Shown: positions 10,001-19,000 of the stretch, piece by piece
How positions within the stretch are numbered: the stretch's first letter is position 1
Layout of the letters: each line of letters opens with the position of its first letter
Assembly (NCBI GenBank): GCA_949126835.1
Contig: OX421499.1
Location: 11,663,200 to 11,727,199, forward strand
Length of the DNA stretch: 64,000 nt
Direction: 5' to 3'
Source: Anisus vortex
Lineage: Eukaryota > Mollusca > Gastropoda > Planorbidae
The notes under the pieces: model-generated
The model's input: the letters and a program-made list of their open reading frames with translations, nothing else
Database searches by the model: none
What the model was told of the DNA's origin: nothing
Position numbers and translations under genes: made by a program

Positions 10001-11371
10001 TAGTGTGGGATGTTGTTATGTATTTGTAATAGTTTGTTAAGTTGGAGACCGTAGAAGTAGAGAGCGAGAGGGAATTTGTTTGGTGTGTTTACTATTTGTC
10101 CTATGTGTTTTAGTCTGAGTGCGTGTATTTTCGTTTGAAAATCTTGTAAGTGTATGCCTCCTTCTCTTTTGTTTTGAATGAGTGTATTATGATGTATGTT
10201 GTGTATTGTTGATTTAAATATGAAAGACCTAATTTTTTTGTTGATGTTGTTTATGAAATGTGGTGGAGGATCTGTAGCTGTTGCTAGATAGAGTAATTTA
10301 GGGAGGATGAAAGTGTTGATGATGATAGATCTACCAAATATTGTGTGTGATATGTGTTTGTACATGTTTATTGTGTTATCTGTTGTGTTTAGAATGTCGT
10401 TGTATTGTTTTATGTTGTATGTATATGGGTCGTTTTTCCAGATGATACCCGTTATCTTGATTTCTTTCTTGTTCTGGATGTTGATGCTAAAGTTTTTTTC
10501 CTTCCATGGGCCGAGACCCATTATTGTTGATTTTTGAATGTTTATGTTACCTCCACTGGCTTGGTTGAAACTCTTGAAATGTTTTAGAATGTTTTTGATA
10601 TCGCTGTCTTTTGATATTACAAATGTGGTATCGTCTTCATAGGCTTGCACTTTGATGTTTCCGCCTTGAAGGGCTAGGCCATATACTTCTGGGTCCTGTC
10701 TGATCTTTTCCAGGTAGTGGTTCTAGGCATAAAGCATAGAGAAGCGGGGAGAGTGGGCATCCTTGTCTGACTGATCTTAATATGGGGAAAGGGAGGGACA
10801 AAGTATGGTTAACTAGCACCCTACTGCATGGAATTGTATATAGTAGTTTGACCCACCTTTCTATCTGGTTCCCTAAGTTATGTTGTCCTAATATGTTTAG
10901 TAGATAGTCGTGGTCAAGTCGGTCAAAGGCTTTTTCCTGGTCGATAGATAATAGTGCAGCAGGTGTGTTCTTGATGTGTGTGTATGTGATGATGTCTCTG
11001 ATGTTGTGATTGAGTGTTTGTATGTTTCTGCCTGGTATGCTACAGAATTGGTTTTCGTGTATTAGTGTGTGCAGGTGTGGTTGCAATTTGTTTACCAGTA
11101 CTTTGGTGAGGATTTTATAGTCATTGTTGAGAAGTGATATTGGTCTGTAGCCTCCCACAGATGCCCTGTCGTCAGGTTTTTTTTCCAGGACACTGATATA
11201 GGCTTCACAGAACATCTGTGGGAGGGTTCCCTTTGTATATTCTTGTGTGTACATGTCTAGTAGTATGGGGGCTAACTGGGGTGAAAAGAATTTGTAGAAT
11301 TCTGATGTCAAGCCGTCTGGTCCGGGGGACTTGTCTAATTTAAAGACCAAGTGAACAGGTTTCCGTGTCAA
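7092..11371 (-). mobile_element. U2-site non-LTR retrotransposon, copy B (partial)
   Basis: The 3' end (AATAAA, then poly-A) abuts U2 at GTAGTATCTG. Proceeding 5' there is a 2.3-kb 3'UTR with the paired GTCTTCTATCC tail at about 7,157-7,213 and the AATACCAGCC block near 7,950, then ORF2. ORF2 stops abruptly at about 11,371 near the start of the RT fingers (SPGPDGL). Beyond this come about 105 unassigned bases and then the Kolobok-like transposon, so the 5' half is not in this window. In the ORF2 thumb region B is closer to the U5-site copy C than to the U2-site copy A. Confidence 0.85.
9363..11371 (-). pseudogene. ORF2 reverse transcriptase of copy B, frameshifted
   Basis: This is the RT and C-terminal part of a Tx1/Keno-type ORF2. 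Blocks seen in order are SPGPDGLTSEFYKFF, GGYRPISLLNNDYKIL, LLSIDQEKAFDRL, SVRQGCPLSPLLYALCLEPL, then after a frameshift near 10,720 the motif C box AYEDDTTF (10,630-10,641), the GLGPWKEK region, the thumb, and after another frameshift near 9,720 a C-terminal zinc motif. The catalytic box reads YEDD where the family has YADD, one GCA-to-GAA type change. The endonuclease domain is absent. Function is lost on at least three counts. Confidence 0.88.
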
Positions 11372-11476
11372 TCGCGCAAACTATTTTAATGCGTGTATTT
11401 AGTATCCAAATGCTAAAAAAGTCATTTTTACAAAATATTAAACTCAAATTTCAAGTAATTAGCTCAATATTATCAT
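11372..11476. other. Unassigned AT-rich flank between element B and transposon
   Basis: About 105 bp with no match to the LINE ORF2 expected here or to the other elements in the window. It is taken as flanking DNA into which the Kolobok-like element inserted, or as rearranged LINE sequence. No gene seen. Confidence 0.4.
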
Positions 11477-11548
11477 TTAAATGGGTGTTTTTTGGGGGGA
11501 TGAAGTAAACAGATCTCGTAGCCATTCGAGATTTGCAATTTATTCTCG

Positions 11549-11556
11549 TGACGTCA
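11549..11556 (+). promoter_or_regulatory. CRE-like TGACGTCA upstream of transposase gene
   Basis: A perfect palindromic TGACGTCA about 90 bp upstream of the inferred ATG. The opposite gene has TGACGTTA near its own start, so the two ends of the transposon carry matching motifs. Confidence 0.45.
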
Positions 11557-12576
11557 CACCAAGGTGGAAGGAAAACTTCATGCTTCATAGTGTGCAGTAC
11601 AGTTCTCTGACTCGGAACTAGGAGGTTATTTATATGTTCGAAAATGGTTTGATACTGTAGTGCTTTCGGTTGCAAAAACAGTGGTTTATCACCAGGAATA
11701 AGTTTCTTCCAGTTTCCTAAGGATCCCAGTGTACGAAAACAGTGGATAATCAAAACTAAAAGAGCTAATTTTAAACCAAGCAATGTGGCATTGTTGTGCA
11801 GTGATCATTTCATAGAAGATGACTTCGAGCTATCCACTCGCCCATCTTTTCTGAGATCATTGTCAATGCCTGAAGAGAAAATTCAATCTATTAGACCTAG
11901 ATTGCACCCTGGTGCAGTACCTACTATATTCCACTATAATTTATTTACCGGTAGTGGTTTAGATAAATCATCTAAGCCAACGAAAATAAGAGGAGCTGTA
12001 AAGAAAAGAGAGCATTTAAGGGTAAGTTAAAAAAAATAATTAGCCTATCTAGACTAGTCATTAGTCAGTAAGAAATAATAATTAGGCCTAAGCCTACTGC
12101 TTTTACTTTTAAATATTAAACTTAAAACATAGGCTATTAACTAATAGTCCAAATATATTGTAGGCCTTTTAGATTATAATTAGATAGACTAAAATTTTAT
12201 TTCAGGTTTTATCAGAAATGGATTTATCTGGAACCTCAGGCTCAAGACCTCCACCTGATTGTATTAATACTGCTGTGCCAAGCAAAGCTTCGGAAACTAA
12301 AATGGTATGTTAAAATCAACAATAATTGATGTTAATGCAAAATAAATTTAATCATATATTAAAATATATATATTTTATTATAATTGTGTGACATTGTTTA
12401 ATATGTTAAAAGAAGCATCTGCGCGTCCTGACAAATATTCACAATATATATTTCCATACATGCCAGCCAGAACAATATCATGCAGACTATTAATCTGGTT
12501 GCTAGACATAAAATAGTTAATACATTTAGTATGATTTAGGCCTATATAAAATTTTTTACAAAAATCTATTGTTTAG

Positions 12577-13265
12577 AATTCTGAAGAAGATGGCAAGGAC
12601 TCTTTGAACCCAGCCAATGATGTCAAGGGCATTGATAATACATTGATACCTGTGGTGTTAGAGGTAGGCTTCTTTTTTTCTGTTGTATTTTTTTTTAAAT
12701 AAAAGTTTACATTCATTCGTTAAGTAACAAACCTTACTGATATGTAATGATGTTTGAAACATCATAAAGCTGATGCACTTTTAAATGAAAAGTAAAATTG
12801 TCGTTGTCAGGCGCAAACCGGCCAAGTCGGAAATTTTCAATTATTTTTTTTAACCAAAATGTTCCTTGGGATATCCCACATGTCTAAAAATATCTTGTAT
12901 TGTCCAATACATTTTATACAATTTTATTTCTTATTAAAGCGGCTACTTTGATTCGTTTACTCGATATATGTTGTTCTTTGCTTCTCCTGATGAATTTGCT
13001 ATTTCAGACTTGGCCGGTTTGCACCTGACAACGGCGAAATGTATGATATTTAAAATAGTTTATACATTTATATAATTTTTACAAAAAATCTATTGTTTAG
13101 AATTCTAATAAAGATGGCGAGGACTCTTTGAACCCAGCCGATGATGTCAAGGTCATTGATAATACATTGATACCTGTGCCTATGGTGTTAAAGGACTCTT
13201 TGAACCCAGCCGATGATGTCAAGGACATTGATAATACATTGATACCTGTGCCTATGGTGTTAAAG
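12577..13265 (+). repeat. Duplicated exon with internal 24-codon repeat
   Basis: Exons 3 (12,577-12,663) and 4 (13,101-13,265) are duplicates, including about 35 bp of intron before each acceptor. Exon 4 additionally contains a tandem 72-bp duplication, so the motif DSLNPA(D/N)DVK...IDNTLIPV occurs three times. All copies keep the reading frame. Confidence 0.88.
12802..13033. mobile_element. 232-bp MITE in transposase intron
   Basis: Terminal inverted repeats of 33 bp (31 identical) begin CGTTGTCAGG and include GCAAACCGGCCAAGTC. No coding sequence was seen. No clear target duplication was recognised, so its superfamily is not assigned. It lies in the intron between exons 3 and 4. Confidence 0.75.
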
Positions 13266-15543
13266 GTAGGCTTCTATTTTTCAGTTGTATGAATTCTTAA
13301 AGAAAAATTGAAGTTCACCGATGTTCTTTATAGATAGATGATTATTATGGGACAAAAACAAAAACTCCTGCAGGGCTAGAACCCGGCTGTTTTGTTTACA
13401 GTCCGGTGAACTTTTGCAGGACCAGCCAGTTAGCTTTTATTTACAAAGCATTGTTGAATTTTTTATTTAGCTAACACAAAATATTATTGAATTTCTGTAC
13501 TAAATTCATTTTACGTTTGCTTTTAAAAAAAAAAAAGTAAAATGAACATTACTTATTTTAAAACAGGGTGATGAAATGCAACCATGCGAACAAGAAGCAT
13601 ATGTAGAAACTATGGAGAATTTTGAATTACAGGTATATAATTTAATGCTATATTGTTCATTATCTGTTGAATGTAAATCATTTTGAAATTAAAAATTTAT
13701 TTATTGCAAACACATTGACTGATAGTATAAATATATTTTATATAATTTGTCAACAGGAGACAAGTAAGAAACAATGCCAGAGGAGTAGAGTTGTACAAAT
13801 TGACATACCACCGCATAAGGCATCAGTGAAACATTTTAAATCCACCAAGACCCAGACTGAACATACAGAATTTTAACCGCAAAGCTGTTCAACACCCAAA
13901 AAGCGCAAAATGGTTAATGATTTTGATAACACCTTTTTAAATTTAGAAACTTCCTTTGAATCTTCTGAAAACTATTGTGAATCGAATTATTCTAATTCAG
14001 AAGACTTTGCTGCAAGCATCAATGATAGCAATAATTTTAAAGATTTTACAGTAAAGGATAATGGGGACAAAAATCCACTAACAGAAAAAAAATATATTGT
14101 CTTTGAGACATGCTTGTTGCAACTGTTTGCACGGTGTCTTGTTTGCCATGTTATAAATCCTGATGTGCAGTGTAGCACATCAGGAACTTTGTTAACTGTT
14201 CTTGGTAGTTGTAAAAATAACTGCTCGTGGAAATGGTGTAGTCAACCAATACATAACCAGATGCCTTGGGGAAACCTTCTAACATCAGCTGCCATAGTTT
14301 TTTCTGGTTTATCTCCTTTAAAATTACTTAGATTTTTTAAATATCTTCAAATACCCATTTATACCATTCGACATTTTCATAATTATCACAAACTTTATAT
14401 CCAACCAGTTGTGAGAAATTTTTGGGAAAAATCTAAAATCATTATTATGACTAAACTGAAAGAAAGAAATGAACCGATTATTATGGCAGGAGATGCTAGA
14501 TGTGATTCCCCAGGTCACTGTGCTAAGTATGGCAGCTACACCTGCATAGATATAAAATCTAATGTAATTTTGGATTTTGAACTGGTTCAGTCCAATGAGG
14601 TGAAAAGTTCTATTCATATGGAACTTGAAGGCTTTAAGCGCTGTTTGACCTATTTGTCATCATGGAATATTGATATTTTAGAAATTGTTAGTGATCGACA
14701 TGTGCAGATCAGAAAATTTTTAAGGATAGAAAGACCACTAGTGAAACATACATTTGATGTCTGGCACATGTCAAAATCTATTAAAAAAAAGCTTATTAAG
14801 ATCAGTAAGAAGAAAGGCTGCTCAGTCGTAGAGGACTGGATTAAATCCATTACTAATATGTTATATTGGATAGCCATTAGCAGTAATGCTAATCAAGAAG
14901 AAATGGCAGCAAAATGGTGTAGTGTTCAAAATCATATTGTCAACATCCATGAGCATGAAAGTGAGATTTTCCCTAAATGTCTACATGAGTATCTTGGTGA
15001 GCAAAATAGGACAAAGTGGATAAAACCTGACAGTAAGGCACATAGTAATTTAGAAAAGGTTTTAGGTGACAAAAGGCTCTTAAAGGATATCAAACAGCTT
15101 TCAGTACACCGGACAAGCTCTTTAGAGGTTTTCCACAGTCTTATATTACACTTTGCTCCCAAAAATACCCACTTTTGGTATGAGGGTATGTACTGTAGAC
15201 TTGCATTAGCTGCTCTACATTTTAATGAGAATGTCAACAGAGTTCAAGCTAAAACCGTAGATATAGTGTCCATTATAGGAAACAAAATAAAAATAAAGTG
15301 AGTGTTGCTCCAATACTGGAAGAGGCTACTTATGACTATGCTCAAAATTTGTTGATGTGCCTTGTTGAGTATAGAAGGGCTAATCCTTCCATGAGTCTAG
15401 CTAATAACACCCTTGAATCAGCACATATTGTGAGACCATCCCCTCTCACTCACTCAGATTCAAGAGTAATTCCAAAATCTGAAGCTATTCACTCAATAAA
15501 AAGTAGATATCAGAGTATGAACTCTGTAACACCTTATATTTAA

Positions 15544-16907
15544 GGTCTTAGTTTCATGATTCTGGATGTTGACAGCATAATTTTTTACTCTATCTATTTT
15601 GTTATACATAAGTCACGTCTCAAGTACATTGTTTAAATTTAAGTTAAAGCATTGTTTACATATTAAAGTATTTTTTTTATTTACATAGAACTTAGGAATG
15701 TAGTAAATTTCTTGTTAATAATTAATTATGTTTATAGTAATAATTTATTTCTAAAAATGTTTCTTAATTGCATGATGGCAAATAGGTCTCATTAAATAAA
15801 AGTGTCTTTACATATGGGATTGGCTTTAACTTTATGATGATATGGTTGTTTTTAACTACATAGAATTGAGTAATGCATTTAAGTTTACAATTATATTAAA
15901 GTTTTTTATTTAAAGTTATGCCTAATATTTTATTAGTAATTTATGATTAGCCATAGAAACTGGGTGAATTTTACTAAATGTTTTCACATCTCGTTGTGAA
16001 AATAAGACATTTTTTATTTAATCATTTAACTTTCTTGTGTTAGTAATGACACTTATTTACACTTGTAATTAAGATAATTGAAAGCCATATAGTACCTACA
16101 TTTTTTTAAGGAAATATCTGTTGAATTAGCTTTACTCTAAACTACAAATTTATTGCTATCATTGATGCTTATACATGTTAAGTTAATTTTAAAGATGCTA
16201 GCCCACAAAAGTTGTTTAAAGACATCAACAAAGGAAGTTAGAAAATTTAATAAGATATTGTGAAACTCATTAACCAATTTTTTAGCTCTATATTAAAAAA
16301 AAAATGATATTGCAATTTAACTTTTTGGTTTATTAAAAAGACTTGCTTATTTTTAACCTGATTTTAAATTAATTTCCTAAATGTTTTCAGTAAATAATAA
16401 TTATATTTTAAAAATATTACATCTAGTTTATCTATCTTTCTGTTTATTGTAGTTTATGAACTGTTTATCTGTAGGATCTGTAGCTTATAACCGGCCGGGG
16501 AATTTAGCTTGTTTTTGATTTATAATTGATTTTCTTGTGTTACTTTAGACATAGACTATGTTACTTTATATTTAATTTCAGATCATTATAGTATTTATTT
16601 ATGGTATCGTAACCATGTTGTATCTTTTTTTGTGTTTTGTTTTCTTTGTTATTTGAGATTAAAAAATTTTTTCTTTATTTCATACATAAACCATGTTTTC
16701 TTTAATGTATCATTGGCCATTAAAAATGTCTCCATCATTGCCCTTTATTACGGTACTCTTGATGTCATTACATTACAATTATTTTCAAATACGGTATTTA
16801 TTCATGTCATTTATCTATCATATGAAAATTGATAGTGTAATTAAATACAAAGCTCATTTTATAAATATAACAAATAAAAACGAAGCAAAACTTTCTATAT
16901 AATTTAT
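15544..16907. other. AT-rich region between the two convergent transposon genes
   Basis: It holds the inferred 3' ends of both genes, with several AATAAA-like signals (for example near 15,794). No gene, RNA or repeat was recognised. Confidence 0.6.
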
Positions 16908-18661
16908 TTACATTCTTAAATATCGAGGATACTTGAACCCAGTATACACCTCACTTGGAAATCTTTCTCTTATTTTTTTAACCACACAGGCGGGTAGTAC
17001 GAGTCTTGTTCTTTTCCCTAGTCGTTGCCATATCCATCTGGCAAACAGCCTGTATGCCACATATCTGTATTTTCTGAAAATGTTAACAATATGTATAACA
17101 TATCTATCTGTATTTATTTTTCAAATAAAAATAATATATTTAATAATAATTATACCGGTAATTTGAGAGTGCCTATTGTCATTGTCTTGTTGTTTTTAGT
17201 TATAATTATAACATTTGAACTAAAATATTTAAAACAATAATATTTGTTGGTGTTTTGTCATTATATATTAAATGAGATTGAGACTGTATATATGCACCTA
17301 AATAATAATAAAAAATACCCAAGCTGCAAATGTTTAGTGCCCTGTAAAGCAATAGACCTTTTATTTACCTGTGTATGTCCCTTGGATCTGGTCGATAGCC
17401 ATGGTCTTCACAATATTGAAAGAATGCTATCTCTAGCACTGTCATGTTTAGGAATGCAGCATCAAAGTCGGGGTGGCCCGTAATGCAGCTTACTTTGGTC
17501 ACTTCCATTTTCTGTAGGATTATTTCTTCATCATGGCAGCACTTTCGTTCTACCTTAGCTGCTGGCACTCCACAATTTAAACATGCACACCTGTTCACAA
17601 AATAAATTCCTTAAGTACTGGTATATCAAAATTTAAATTGATGGGATGTTATTATATTTATAATTGAGTAATTAATCTGTACTAGTGTATCTATAAAAGT
17701 TAATTATGTTCATAATAGTAATAACATTGGGGGGGGGGGTAGGATTTTACCTATGGCACCATGACCATAAGCCCTAAACCTTTGCTTATATTATATTACC
17801 TACTATAGAGATACCGGTAATAGACTATAGCCCATACAAGAGATGAGTATAGACCCTAAGCTGTTCATGATTTCAAAGACAGAAAAACTAATTCATTATT
17901 AAAGTTAAAGACATATTAATATTAGGATTTAATTTTTATAAGGTAGGCTAAATAGGCAGTAATATTTCAATTATTGGCATTCCCCAGTAGGCCTAATAGT
18001 GTTCCATAAATTATAATTATAAAGCAGAGCCTAGGCCTATATAACTATTTAAAATATAGGATTAGCCTACTTTGCAAGTCTTAAATAAAATAGTAACGTA
18101 GGCCTATATATTAATAATATTATTAATTATACTAATTATAGTACTAAGTATAGGCCTATATAAACTCATAATTCATAAAAATAAAATAGTAATGCCAGTA
18201 AACTGAGTAGGCCTAGGTCGGCCTAGGATCATGCAGAATGATGATAGTATAAATATAAATAGTTAAAATACTATAGTTTATAGAAGCATAGACGCCTTTA
18301 GACTTTAGGTTATGTTTACTAGTACTAGATGACTAGATATATACTCTAAACTATTTACTATAGTCTACTAGTACTATAGTATTAGTAAGGTGTTACAGCA
18401 TAGCAGTCATAGCATAGTATAGTGCATAGCTGCATAGTCATAGTCATAGAAGTAGTGTATATTCTATAGCGTACGGTAGTATAGTAAATTATATATTTAT
18501 ACGACGCTAAATAATTACCATAGGTTATTTTCCTGCTCTTGCTCCTCCAATACATCTTGTGTATCATTTAAAATTGTGATACAGCTGTCATCTGAATCAC
18601 TATCTTCGCTTGAACTTGCATTATGTTGAGGATCAAAAGCGTAGGGGTTTAATGTAGCCAT
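16908..18661 (-). CDS. P2X7-type cytoplasmic (ballast) domain protein, 3 exons
   Basis: This is a free-standing zinc-binding domain protein without the receptor's channel part. Exons on the minus strand: 18,661-18,519, 17,590-17,369 and 17,073-16,908, with GT...AG introns and matching phases (143 + 222 + 166 nt), giving 176 residues and a stop. The N-terminus is acidic and serine-rich (SSSEDSDSDDS). It is followed by the cysteine cluster WCACLNCG, ERKCC and SCITGHPDF, then RKYRYVAYRLFARWIW, LGKRTRLVLPACVVKKIRERFP and a C-terminal YTGFKYPRY. The CxC-C / ERxCC / CITxHPxF pattern and the Y-R-x-A-Y-R-x-F-x-R-W run are those of the P2X7 ballast domain family. It lies inside the Kolobok-like transposon and is open while the transposase is broken. 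Its role is unknown: it could be a transposon accessory protein or a captured domain. It is not a P2X channel; no transmembrane or ATP-binding part is present. Confidence 0.82.
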
Positions 18662-18681
18662 GCTTCTTTTACTCCTTCAAC

Positions 18682-18696
18682 TAACGTCACTTCCGG
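18682..18696 (-). promoter_or_regulatory. CRE/ETS-like promoter motifs of ballast-domain gene
   Basis: Read on the minus strand, ACCGGAAGT (ETS-type) runs directly into TGACGTTA (CRE-like), about 20-35 bp upstream of the inferred ATG at 18,661. Confidence 0.4.
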
Positions 18697-18800
18697 TTTA
18701 GGCTGAATAAAATGCGTAAATGAATTATTCCAAATCTCGTCGCTTCGGACCCCTTTAAATTACATTTTTAAAATACAAAGACCTTTTTTTGAAATCTCAA

Positions 18801-19000
18801 NNNNNNNNNNNNNNNNNNNNNNNNNNNNNNNNNNNNNNNNNNNNNNNNNNNNNNNNNNNNNNNNNNNNNNNNNNNNNNNNNNNNNNNNNNNNNNNNNNNN
18901 NNNNNNNNNNNNNNNNNNNNNNNNNNNNNNNNNNNNNNNNNNNNNNNNNNNNNNNNNNNNNNNNNNNNNNNNNNNNNNNNNNNNNNNNNNNNNNNNNNNN
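18801..19000. other. Assembly gap (200 N)
   Basis: Exactly 200 undetermined bases, i.e. a scaffold gap of unknown true size. The sequence resumes inside ORF2 of copy C', so the right arm of the inverted repeat is cut off here. Confidence 1.

Larger units (their letters stand above)
11644..15543 (+). pseudogene. THAP-domain DDE transposase (Kolobok-like), decayed
   Basis: This is a cut-and-paste transposase gene with six inferred exons: 11,644-12,021, 12,206-12,304, 12,577-12,663, 13,101-13,265, 13,567-13,632 and 13,757-15,543. All five introns have GT...AG ends and exon phases agree. Exon 1 encodes a C2CH THAP zinc finger (CSAFGC, FPKDP, CSDHF). The last exon holds the catalytic core: GDARCDSPGH (first Asp, 14,492-14,506), SDRH (second Asp, 14,693) and TSSLEVFH (Glu, 15,125). 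An NLS-like PKKRK follows at about 13,898. Lesions: TGA as codon 3 (11,650), TAA in exon 6 (13,874), and a frameshift in an A-rich run near 15,290, after which the C-terminal EEATYDYAQNLL block is in another frame. It cannot make a full protein as it stands. Confidence 0.85.
11481..18754. mobile_element. Kolobok-like TTAA DNA transposon with two convergent genes
   Basis: TTAA at 11,477-11,480 and at 18,755-18,758 bound a segment whose ends read A(T/G)GGGT inward from both sides, with a further shared CGAGATTT motif slightly inside each end. It contains a THAP-DDE transposase gene running inward from the left end and a P2X7-ballast-domain gene running inward from the right end. THAP-containing DDE transposases and TTAA duplications are features of the Kolobok superfamily. 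The terminal repeats are short and degraded, so the exact ends are an inference; gene content supports the class better than the ends do. Confidence 0.65.

Noticed and set aside
11359..11371. GGTTTCCGTGTC resembling the U5 target GATTTCCGTGTG
   Set aside because: Wrong strand relative to element B, imperfect, and no poly(A) junction or U5 flank beside it.
11388..11476. Possible direct similarity between the left flank of the transposon and 18,705-18,800 (AATGCGT, CCAAAT, CATTTTTA)
   Set aside because: Short AT-rich matches with gaps; not distinguishable from chance without an alignment score.
16908..18661. A P2X7 receptor gene
   Set aside because: The gene has its own start and acidic N-terminus and lacks transmembrane segments and the ATP-binding ectodomain; only the cytoplasmic domain is present.
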